Assembly: GCA_964200075.2 (NCBI GenBank)
Contig: CAXNAA020000560.1
Coordinates: 1-20,170 of the forward strand
Length of the DNA: 20,170 nt
Source of the DNA: Sphacelaria rigidula
Taxonomy: Eukaryota; Phaeophyceae; Sphacelariales
Direction: 5' to 3'
Under the pieces are notes generated by a model that was not told where the DNA came from, searched no databases, and saw only the letters and a program-made list of their open reading frames with translations. Position numbers and translations under genes: made by a program. Shown here in pieces: positions 1-10,900 of the stretch (position 1 is its first letter; the number at the start of each line of letters is the position of its first letter).

Positions 1-404
1 TTAGGTCAGGGAAAGCACGGCTTTTGAGTTGAACCTCATTTTTTTTTCACCCCCATTTTCGAGAATCGGCTGTTAGCAGGTGTGTCTGTACGTGTGTGCT
101 ACGTACTCCCATGCGTATGTGAGTGCGAGTGTGTGTAACCGTCTCGCAATGTGTGCAGGCTCTGAACACCCGGTCGAGCACGACAAACGTTTAGAGTCCA
201 CAGTGTTTTTCACTTGAAGGAGGATATTTTTCTATTTATTTCATGGACGGCGGTTTTCGATGTTTTTTTCACGTGCCACCGCTCATCCCAGCGAGCTGTT
301 GATCCCAACGTATGGGAGTCGGGGAATACTGAGCATCTGCTCCGCATTCTGAAACAAAAATCGTCTCTGCGCTCAATATTGAACCACTACCGAGGTTAAT
401 TGAC

Positions 405-806
405 AGGAGGCGTTATTGACCGCTTTTGGTCCAAAACATATTTCTTTTCGGGTTCAGCGCAATGAATAGGTTCAAACAAAATAATAAGGGTTCATGAAAT
501 CATTGATGGGAGTGATCGGAATTGGTTCACCCCCGCCTGTGCTATCGTATGCAGAGCTCGGTTGGGCATTTTTCGTTTTCAGGTACTTTTCTGAATATTT
601 TCGTGTAACATCCGTCCTTGGCGCTTAATACTCCTGGCGTCGATATATGGTGGGAAGAGAGCAGTTCGTGCTCAGAACACAATCCTCAACTATTGTTGTC
701 CGGGTGATACGGAGTAAGTACCCGGTTCATCACGAGGGCGTTATCGACCGTCACTGGTCCAAAAACACACAGGTTTTCGGCTCTAGCGCAATAAGTGGGT
801 AGAAAT
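405..806. repeat. Diverged direct duplication, period about 325 bp
   Basis: The segment at about 405-480 (GGCGTTATTGACCGC, TGGTCCAAAA, AGCGCAAT) recurs at about 731-806 (GGCGTTATCGACCG, TGGTCCAAAA, AGCGCAAT). Spacing is conserved and scattered matches occur on both sides. This looks like an old tandem duplication of a unit of about 325 bp. Confidence 0.6.
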
Positions 807-1045
807 TAAACAAGAGCTATTCTTTTCATTTGTTCAAGAGAACGATTGGGATTGCTTCAATCGAGCAAAATTACTCAAGGGTCAGAGCCTGGGGCTGGGT
901 AGTCTTAGGACCCCCGAAAACCGTTCAGCCCGTACGTCGTTCAATAATGAGCGCAGATGTGATCTTATTTCAGAATGTGGAGGAGATACCTCGCATCTCC
1001 CGATTCCCGAACGTTAGGATCAAACGTTTACTGGGATGAGCGGTA

Positions 1046-1424
1046 AACAGCCGATCATCGAAATTGAGGATGGAACTTTTCATTGAGTATGAGAACCCGG
1101 AGGATTAAAATGTTCGTATCCACCCCAAATCTTCGAAATATAGTTTTATTCCTTCACCTATTGGTAGCTATCGACAACTGCTACACGCCTTACAAATCTC
1201 GATTTCGATAGCCGAAGTGCTGGGGTCCTGGATGAAGAAACAATTTGTAGAAATTTAGGTAATACGATCGGATCGCCGAAATGTAGTACTTGTCAATAGC
1301 TACCAGTAGGTAAAGGAATGGAACTATGTTTCGACGATCTGGTGTGGATACGAAGATTTGAATCCTCCGGGTTCTCATCCTCAATTAAAAGCTCCATCCT
1401 CAATTTTTTCGATGATCGGCTGTT
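1046..1424. repeat. Foldback element (inverted repeat arms about 140 bp)
   Basis: The left arm (1046 to about 1185) starts AACAGCCGATCATCGA, and the right arm (about 1285-1424) ends with its reverse complement. Shared blocks include GAGAACCCGGAGGATT, TTCGTATCCAC and GGTAGCTAT. The spacer is about 100 bp. No transposase is present. It is probably a MITE-like or foldback element. Confidence 0.8.
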
Positions 1425-1578
1425 GGTGGCAGGCGAAAAAACTTTCGAATATCCCCGACGATAGGAAAACTACGAAAACCTCCTACAGATATCACCAACT
1501 GTAAGCTGCGAGCCTGCGCCCGAAGCGAGTGTTTGGAAGAAGAGGGCATATAATTGTTATTCTTGTTGTATTTTCGTG

Positions 1579-1951
1579 TCATTGGTTAGTCGCAAGTCTA
1601 TTCAACACCAGGTCAGGGCCAGCGGAGGTCCACTCCCACCGGACACATCTCCCAAGCCTACCTGGTAACACCCCAACGAGAAGCGTCGCAACAGTCCAGA
1701 TACGCCGTGATATATACACCCAGCGAAGGCCACACGCGCTTACTCGGTCACGGCCAAGGCGCACGCACGTACAGCGCAAAATGCGTACCTTGTCTACCTT
1801 GCGTCGCCTGCCTTGTCGAACCGGATTTTTCGTAACAGCCCCGAAAAGAGAGGAGTGCCCGCATTCTGAAGGCTGCAGTTCCACGTGGCCGTTGTGGTAC
1901 ACCAAGTCGAACCCACCCACATGCTCTCGAACAGTAGGACACTTGTTCCAC
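1579..1951 (-). CDS. TTLL9-like: TTLL9-like exon 10 (VGGFDL and C-terminal tail)
   Basis: The exon follows acceptor CACATGCAG. Its first G completes the Arg codon started in exon 9. It then reads [20 protein letters not shown], equivalent to the K-R-V-G-G-F-D-L-M-W-N block that follows the catalytic core in TTLL9. About 80 further residues are basic and unlike known family members, ending at TGA (1579). Donor-like sites near 1800 (CGCAAG|GTAGAC and GACAAG|GTACGC) mean the tail may instead be spliced to a further exon. The exon start is well supported; the end is provisional. Confidence 0.75.
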
Positions 1952-4900
1952 CTGCATGTGATGATTGATTGCTTGGTTGATTCATCCGATTGATTGCTTG
2001 TCGCACATCACCTATATCTGCTACGAATTCAGCTGTGGTGACTACAGTAGGTCGACGTACCCGAAGCAAACGATCGGAAAAACTCACTGAAGGAAACCCG
2101 AGGAAGCAGAAATGTGACGGAAGATAGGACACAAGGATACCGTAGCGTGTGAATGTGTTGACACAGTCCCTGTTGGGTGGAGTCCAGGGCCCGTGTTACG
2201 TAAAATGCTAAAATCATCCGCTTTCTCGAGAGCAATATCGTGGATTGTATGACCGTTTTGAGCGAAAAAATTGAGACAAGCCCAAATATCCGCATGGTTG
2301 TCCATCATCCCACCTTATTAGGTGTCGGCTTATTGCAAGTTCGACACAAGGGAGAAGCTTAAAGGCGCTCTCATAGCAGGAACCTCGTCTTTTCTACGCT
2401 AGCATTGTGGGTGTAAGCACTCAGCTGGTTTGGCTCGGTGAAATTGGATCGTTCTGATTGAAGGGACACTCGATGTTCGAATCGGTTCATGCTAATTGCA
2501 ACTGAGCCATATGTTGCACCACAGAAGGCCATACTTGGATAATAATGTACATATCATATCGGCATCATTGGTTCAGTCGGATACCGTTGAAAATCCGGAT
2601 AATCAACGCATCGTAAATGTAAGTCAGAAGCACAAAGTCGAGCTAATACACGCTCAGTGCTGTGCACTAGATGGACGATACTCGCGAGCTAAAGATTTGG
2701 CTCAATAGGGGTCGTCATTAGTAAACCCAACGGTACCAGAGTTGTCGGTAGAAATCGGGTAAGCGGTGAATGCAATAGCTCAGCCGGCAATTTCAAACAC
2801 ACCAGACGTAAAGGTGATGCTGATGGTTTTTAAGCTTTTGATAGCTCGCTATTGTGTGCCTATCGACCGAGAACTGCGACTGCAACATAGTGATTTATTG
2901 TCGTGATGTTTTGGGAATACCCTTGTTTGCCACGCAGATATACTTCAAATTTATACACGATTTTTTCACGGCTTCCGCCGCCACGCTTAGTAGACCGATT
3001 CCAGGATACTTGATGAGTACATGATAGTAGATCGTTCCTCGTTCAATCCCTATTATATGACAGAAAAGTAGATCGTTTCTCGTCGAATCCCTAGACGTGG
3101 CAGAAATGGAACCCCAGCCTCCCGTGTCAAGGCGCCTCGTCTACTTTCTGCATATTCACTGAAGTAAGCATTCGACACACGTACGAATATCCATGGTGCT
3201 CGTAGCGCGGGGCACTTCCGCTGTAATCCAGGCGAAAGTCTCGCGGGTCCAACGCTGACTTAAGATAAGGAGAGAAGCAAAAAAATTTCACCGTGCCGTA
3301 GACCACCTTCTATCGATGCGTTTGTCTGTTTAGGTGCATTGGCATTCGTGTGAAACAGGCCAAAACGGTAGATATTACCTGTGTCATCATGTCTGGAAGG
3401 GGGGATGCGCTCATTGAATCCCCGTGACGGGAATTATTTTCCTAAAGTTCACTTCCACGTTTCAAGTATCTTAATAATAGTTTTACTTCATCCAAACGTG
3501 TAGCCATTCGCCCGGAATAGACCAAAACAGCGGATATCACCCCTAAATTCACGGTAGAAATCGCCCCGCGGGGACGACTGTTTTTCTCGCCCCCCGCGCC
3601 ACCATACACCTCCCCCGCTCAAGTGCAACATATTCCCAATCGAAGAATTTGTATTTTGTGGGGGGGGGGCGTACTCATTTGTTGCTTGCCTTAGTCGTGT
3701 GACCATTGACCACGCATCCCTTTCGAGACGGAGCACCGTTCCTACTCCTAATATTTTTTTTGTGGGGGTGGGGAATTTCTTATTACGTTAATCGCACAAA
3801 ACTGACTTTACATGGATCATCATCTGCTTGAGGTGACGAATACTGAAGAGAACCTGAAAGACTCCGTGCGTGGAATGCTTTAGACCATGACGCCGAAAAT
3901 CGAAGCGATTGTATGTGACACGATGGAAGCTTCGTATGCGGATGCATCAGCGTAGGTGCAGAACCGTGGCCTGAGCAGCCAGGCACTTTCTTGTTGGAAT
4001 GCAGGCAGTACAATTGTGGAACGGCCGCATGACCGGATTACTGTGCTGTACCACAGTACTGCTAGGATTCGCATTGGTGTATACTGTGCTATAGTAGTGC
4101 TGTGCCGTGAAGATTCGCATCGGTTTGCATCGTACTATAGCATAGCACTGCGAGGATGAAACAGCTGCACAACCGTAGTACTGTACTCCAATGATAGTGG
4201 GGGAATTCCCATGGGAGTACTGTATCGACGCCATCCGCTGCAATGCCGTTTACATGTACATCAGCGCAACCATCATACGTACCACCCGTTTGCTTGCTGC
4301 TGGGGCAGGGGGTGCCGCGGGAACGGGAAGGAACTTATCCGCTCACACTCCGCAATTGCGGCGGCATCATCGGCGCTGACGTCGGGTTTTATTTACCCGA
4401 GTGTTCAACAACTCCGGCCCAAACCCGACTTCACCAACAAATGTTGTTCATATATACCATTGTGCGTATCCTGTCAAATTTTGGACTCTCAAGCCTTTGA
4501 CTACCAGCCTAGCCTCCGAGCAGTTCGCCGGCGGACAGTCCGGGGATATCCAGGGTATTTTAGGGGGTGGGAGTGATGTTCACGAAAAACGTATTTTGCC
4601 GTTTGAAAAGACAGCTTCTTTGAACCCCATATGTGGCATAGGCCATCGGAGGCTACCTGCGGGGATTCGAGGTCAAAGGTTTCATGAGAGTTTATTGTGT
4701 ATGAGTATTGAACTCGAAAGTCACAAAAACGTGGCCGGAATGACCGCGAATGTGCCGTGTGCCGTGTGCCGTGTGCCGTGTGCCGTGTGTCGTGCCATGG
4801 AAGGGGGTGCTGCCGCATTGGGATTATTGCTAACCCTTTGGCCGGCACGGTGTGTGATCTGGGTCTCACACCGATTCTTCCAGCGAGGACGGTGCCGATT

Positions 4901-7900
4901 CAGCAGATACATTTACCAATGCTGGCCTGAAAACTTGACCCTAAAGAGAGTGATACGCACGGTAATTTTCGGGACAAGTCTATATCCGCATCATTATACA
5001 AACGTTTACTCGGTTTTCATAACACTCGGTTCACTGTGGATCCAGAGGGCCCGTTGTGTGCGGATGCATGGTGAATAGTGCACAGCATTGCGTTTTCACT
5101 CAAGCGCCCAGGACAGCGCATCCTTTGATCGCCAAGAACACGGTGGCTGCCCGAGAGCTGGCGGGTGTACCTTCGTCAGGGTTAGGATCAGGGATAGCGT
5201 CCGAGTCTAATTGGGTCATTTAATGTAGAGCGTCCGGATTTTTTTACACTCGGGACAGTAAACAGGTCTCGGAGAGACAATGCTATGAACAGTAATGACC
5301 TTTCAGAGCTCGAAAATGTTTTAACCCTTAGACTCCGACGGCAGTCCATCTGGATCATGCATATTTTTTTCAAGTGAAATTGATGCCGATTTAACAGATG
5401 GCATACTCTCGCTGTCAAAGGGTTAAGAAGCAAACTGCGGCCATTTGAGCGCGAACATCACATGTTGCTCAGTACACAGCATGCAGTATATATACACACA
5501 TATCTATATATAGATGTCAGTGTGCCGCAGTGTTTGGTGTGTTGTCGTGTGTGAGCGAGCGGTAGAGAAGAGAGAAAGGGAGCCCCCGTCTCGTTGGCGT
5601 GAAAGAGATGTCCAGACAGAGAGGACCTCACGTGGGAGCGAGAAAAAGTACAGCTGTTAGTACTTCGAAGATAGAGTCTAGCCGTATTGTTTTGTTGATG
5701 TGACGCTCTACTGAGTAAGTACCTATCATCATTCCAAAATTCTTGATGAGATGCAGGTACATTGGCACGATTCACATGAGCACATGGCCGACAACAACGT
5801 CAAAATAAGTGTACTAAAAATGAAGAAGATCCAGGCGTGGGCTATGTGGGGTACTGATATCAAGTGGACGAAATCGTAAAAACAAACGTGCTCACGGTGC
5901 AGCAACAACAGTCCAATGCAGTCAGAATGCCGCTGCGCAACAGTACAGTGTATACCACTGCCGCGGACAGCGGTGCAGTGCATGCATGCATGTACAAATA
6001 ACAGAAGCACGACACATGCCGAACGGCAGCGGAGACAGAGCAGCACTAAACGCTCCTGATCATGTCCATTCCTCGATGAGATCGATGAGATCGAGGAAGG
6101 AGAGACTTTCCTCGAAAATGGGCTTCAACATCGCGGTGAGGGTGAACCTGCTTTGGGAATTTAGTCATTTCCGTGTGAGTAGTTGGAACAACGAAAGTAC
6201 TTTCGGCTAGTTTATTTGTGTCAAAACAACGGATAGAATTACGAAAAAATCTTGATAATCTCGAAACGGCCGGGGAAAGCTGAGAGAACGCTCTTTCGCC
6301 GGCTTCCCCGGGGCGTGAAGAAGTACGAAGCCACAGTTTTCAAGCCCCTAGAAACACTTTTCCATGAAACAAACCCCCCGCGTTCACCCTTATGAAACGT
6401 TTCCAGCAAAGAGTTGTTTGCTTCGAAAGACGATAGGTGCACTTTCGTTCTCTGAAACATCATTCCCTACATATATTTTCCGGAGATGTTTGAAAGAACT
6501 GCATGATCGTATTCCTTCACACCCTTGGGAAGCCGACCAAAGCGTCTTCTGCCAGCCTTTCGCGGCTCTTTTGAGGTTTTCAGAAAATGTTTGTTTGAAA
6601 TTCCACCCATTTCTTAAACACAAATAAACTCACCGAAAGTGCTTTCGTTGTTCAAACTAATGGCACGGAAATTGCGAAATTCTATGAGCAGGTTCAACCT
6701 CACCGCGATGTTGAATCCCATTTTCGAGAAGACTCTTTTATCTGGTGCACCTTTCCGTGGCTCGACGTGGAAGCAAACTCATTTTAGTTTCATTTAAACG
6801 AAATGCTGAACTGACACTACCTTCAATATCAAGTGGAAGGAATGCCCCCTTGTGAGGCCGCGAGAGCTCAGGGAAAATCTAGAACATTGCCCCGTGAGGC
6901 CGCGAGAGTAAATACTTCTGGGCTCCGACGAAACTTCTAGTGTATTAAAAGGTCATTACCATCACATTTACCCCATTACAGTTGATTTGGTCGATTGATT
7001 TACGTCATTGACTGTCGCACACGTACTGGTCATTAGATGGTGGGGTCCAGTCGTGGTCATTAGATACAATGTCGACGAACCCAATGCGAATAGAATGGAA
7101 ACGCTCTCTGGAGCAAACTCAACAAATGGAGAAGACGAAGGAAAGAGGACATAGTAAACGAAGTAAACTAAACAAAGACGGGGACGGTAGGTTGGCCTAT
7201 GTATACTATTCCTGCTGAACACAACGTAGTAGACTTGGATAGACTATGTTCTCACTCCGTACACTGATATCGTCGATATATGGGTCCAGTATATTGGGTC
7301 CATCTGAATGAAGTAGGATGATCTACAGGAAGTCCACTTCCCTTCTGGACACACCCATAACTTATAACCGTCCGCCAACGCGGCCCAGTGATGTAGCTGG
7401 TACATCCTAAGGCCCATTCAGACGGAGTTCGGGGTTGGAACCCCAGCAGACCTGCTGATATAGAGTCTTGTTCTGAGGAGTATCCGATTGCAGTCGTTAA
7501 AAAAGTGAGGGCGTGAGTAAAATAATTTGTTTTGAAGGAAGTCAACGTGGTGCGGGAGTGGTGGTCATGATCCAATGTTCGATACCAAAGCGTCAGGTAC
7601 GTACCGGGGGAGAGATGGGTAGTTGTTTGGAGACTACGGACTTGTCCCGAGGAAGGAGAAGCCTTTGGAATATGACGCACATACTTGGTGTACAACACTC
7701 TACTCGTTCCGGGGGTACCTGTCAGACTACGACCATACTCACCTGCCCTCGACGTCGACGACATCGAACAGGTCACCGATCATTTGTTTCTTCAGGTTCG
7801 CGTCTTCTCGACTGCTAGCGCCGAGTGAAGGGGAGGCGTTGACCTCAAGCAGCCACGGCCGGAGGTTCTCGTCCACCATCACATCGTACCCGAACAGCTT

Positions 7901-10900
7901 ACCATGGAGACAGTGGGCACGAAATCAGAAAGACAGCGCAGACGGGCGACCCGTTATCTGTAAAACTTCCGACGAGCAGCACTACAGACGCCCACAGTAG
8001 ATGCGTACAGAAGTGGGCCGCCGTCATACCATCTATTGTAGATATGGAGGGGTTAGCACTGTTAGCACAGGGTCACGAGTTCAGTCCTGGTTCTCGAGTT
8101 AGATTTCTGAGTTGCCACAAAAGCATGAGCCTTAGCTTCTGGTATTCGAATTCCTTGACATTGGGCCGCTACTGTATGATTCGACATTCAACTTGAATTT
8201 TATTTTGAGCTGATATGAAGTTAGCACCTTGCGCAGCAATAGGTTGGCCTTCCCAACATGAAAGGTGAACTATCAAGTTTCAACACACAAGGGGAAAAGC
8301 TGGGAGAAAAACGCTCGGATAAAACGATACCATCTGTGAGGAAGGACTTTGGTCCATATAATTCCACAAGAAGACTTGCACATATGGTTGTTTCCGGCCG
8401 AGTGTTATTTTATGATGACGCACGTTTTACAAGCGGCATCCGGATTTTCAACCCAAATATCTTCGGGTCAACCCCTAAGCACAAACGAGCACCAAGAGTC
8501 GACGATAAAATGCACTGGAGATGGCTAAGGGTCTCTGGAAATGATTGGAAGTCTCTGCAGTAGTCTTGTAGTCTTAATTGCGTTTCAAACAAAATGCGGG
8601 GGCAAAAAGAAACTAATACGAACAAACTGTTGAGCGCTGAGTGGCTGTATGACGACAGGTGCTTCGATGAAGAAAGTTAAACAGCTAATCATTTCCAGTT
8701 GGGTACCAGCATCGACTGATCTGTAACACACTTACAGTAGTACAATCAATGTGATACAATCAATGTGATACAACCAATGTGATACAATCAATGTGATACA
8801 GTCGTACTTCACTCACCGAGGGCTTCTATTCTCTCGTATCATGGGAAGCCCATGGTACCGAGGGATTACTATCACATCAACTTTGATTTGCATCCCATAC
8901 ACTTGTTTTTGTGCCATGTGGCACACTGGATCAACCCATAGAAATACAGGGGACTGATCATGTGGAGGGGACTTCACGCCAAGGTGTAGCACGAAAAGAG
9001 GGACACAGCAGGGATTTATTCGCGCCGTACAGGGTAGAAAAAAGTCTGCAAAACAAAGAGTTACTCATTTTGTTTTGGGTTAGTTACCGTTTAAGACCAC
9101 AAGATCAAAGTAACCAGGTACGACGACCTGCAAATATCTCTGAGTGATGCTACGATCGGGAGTGGGTTGTACTCATACTCATGATCTTGCATGCCGTAGT
9201 CATAAGACCATTGACCTCGCATCCCCGCGAAGTCGGGACGGAGAACACCGGTTTTTCGCCGAACCAGGCTCGCAATCACCAAGCGCGAAGCACTGTGGTG
9301 TGTTCGGCGAGTCACGTGAAGGGTGAGCTGGATCCTGCTAATATTGTTTTGCCCCAAGCGTATCAAGTATCTTGCACATGGATGACAGCCTCGAATGAGC
9401 TGCTTCATTTTGTGGTACCGCCACTTCCAGAGACAACCACGGGTTACACACTGCTTCGTGGGTGCTTCATCACATAAACACTACGTAGTACGATCTTCCC
9501 CTTGCGCGGAGTTCGGGTTCTCGAACCCGCACAAGATGACCTGGCTCGACCACCATCACGGTTACCGCACGCACACACACACATTTAGGGGGGGGGGGGG
9601 GGGGGGGATTCCACAAAAAAAGAGGTTCACAGGTGAGTCAGACGACCTAAGTGCTCGCGGTGCGTTTGTATTTCGGTGAAGACGGTGTCAAGTAGTATGG
9701 CTTCGTGTGTTGTATTGATAACAAGCGCGATCGAACAAGCATTGCTGATTTCAACGACCATTCAAGGTGGAATTTCGGGGAAGAAATGGCCCATAATACC
9801 CCCCCCCTATCGTAGCATCAAAGCTTCTTACCTAGCTATACTAAAACACTGGTACCTCTCCAATGTATGAGAGACATACTGCGTCCCACGCGTTATGCTA
9901 GCTCTTCGGTGTAGGAGTTTGATGAGGGCCGGCAACGGACGCGTTCAGAGTCCGAGCACGTGCTTCACGACGACTATTTATTCTCATAACACTCTCATGA
10001 CACTCTGATAACACCACCCATACCCGCGATCATGACGATACGAAACTAAATGACACACGCTGAAATACGTAATGGAGAATATCGTAGATGGCACTGTAGC
10101 AGTCGCTGTATTTGTGAAGGTCACAACTATTCGATGGCGGGTGTTCTGACTCAAGAAGATTCGGTCTGAAGTTTGTAAATGATCATTTCTACCTCAAAGC
10201 TTTGCCGATCGCTGATGACCAAACGGTCGACCGCTCGTACAGTGCGAACCATGAGCGCCTGTATATCCCAGAAAAGCTTGTCCATGGCCCTTTGTCCGTG
10301 TTGCATCGCCACATACATCTTAAACTTCTTGATGTTCCTGGGTGCGGTGACGAAGTTCGAGCACGTGCTCAAGGATGCGGCCGTTTGGATCTTTGCAAGG
10401 TTTTGCCACGTGTCAATAAGTGCGCTATCTCAGCAGTGTCGCACCCAACCGGCACATACATTCAGCGACACAAGAGTAAGTGGATGTTGGTGTCAAGGGA
10501 CCATCCCATTTCTGGAAGTAACATTTTCTGTCTCGTCAGCCTCATACCGTGGATGGCAACAGTCGCGTGGAAATGAACCGTCAAAGGAAAACATAAGCCC
10601 CCTACCTCCCCGGCCGTACGGGCATCATTTCGAGCGTACCATTTTCTCCCGCTTGCCGCTCCTCTCCTTTGCACAGCATGATTGGTGAGATGCATCAACT
10701 CGTTCTTCAGGTGCTCGGGATCAACACTACTTGCGCACGTGAGAGACAAAAAAGGAGAATAGTCAGTCAGGTACAGGGGGGGGGTCAAGTGTCCACACCA
10801 GCAGTTGAAATTTTGTTGTTTTGTTGGTACGACGACCACATCATATCTTCCGTGGCTTACTGTGTTGGAGGCTCTTTGGAGAGTGGAGTCATGGAAGTGA

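Larger units (their letters stand above)
1..1578. other. Region downstream of the TTLL9-like gene
   Basis: No gene was recognised. Open frames here are short and lack familiar motifs. The region contains GT-rich sequence (about 80-160), a diverged direct duplication (about 405-480 and 731-806) and a foldback (1046-1424). Exon 10 ends at 1579, so any 3' untranslated region would lie here. No clear polyadenylation signal was identified. Confidence 0.5.
1952..7742 (-). other. TTLL9-like intron 9 (5.8 kb)
   Basis: This is the largest intron, set by the GTGAGT donor (7742) and the TGCAG acceptor ending at 1952. No convincing nested gene was seen. It contains a 41-bp tandem duplication (3026-3107), a 7-bp minisatellite (4751-4792), a piggyBac-like MITE (5321-5426), a foldback element (6101-6736), a short direct repeat (6844-6908) and G-runs near 3660. 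The rest is non-coding sequence with stops in all frames. Confidence 0.75.
7898..10192 (-). other. TTLL9-like intron 8 (2.3 kb)
   Basis: It separates FE (exon 8) from LFGYD (exon 9). The contents are a 14-bp tandem repeat (8741-8800), and a CA-repeat followed by 20 consecutive G (about 9566-9607). A plus-strand reading frame of about 100 codons (8258-8563) has no recognisable features. No other structure was seen. Confidence 0.75.

Noticed and set aside
4401-5078. 225-codon plus-strand open frame
   Set aside because: It runs through the 7-bp minisatellite, has no recognisable domain, and lies in a TTLL9-like intron. Length is inflated by the repeat.
7252-7776. 174-codon minus-strand open frame
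   Set aside because: It lies mostly in intron 9, and its overlap with exon 9 is in the wrong frame.
8258-8563. 101-codon plus-strand open frame in intron 8
   Set aside because: It reads fairly smoothly but has AT-rich codon use, no motif and no splice partner. It cannot be told from chance.
10606-10640. Alternative exon 7 donor at GAG|GTAGGG
   Set aside because: It is phase 0 and does not match the phase-2 acceptor of exon 8. The AAATG|GTACGC donor fits both phase and alignment.
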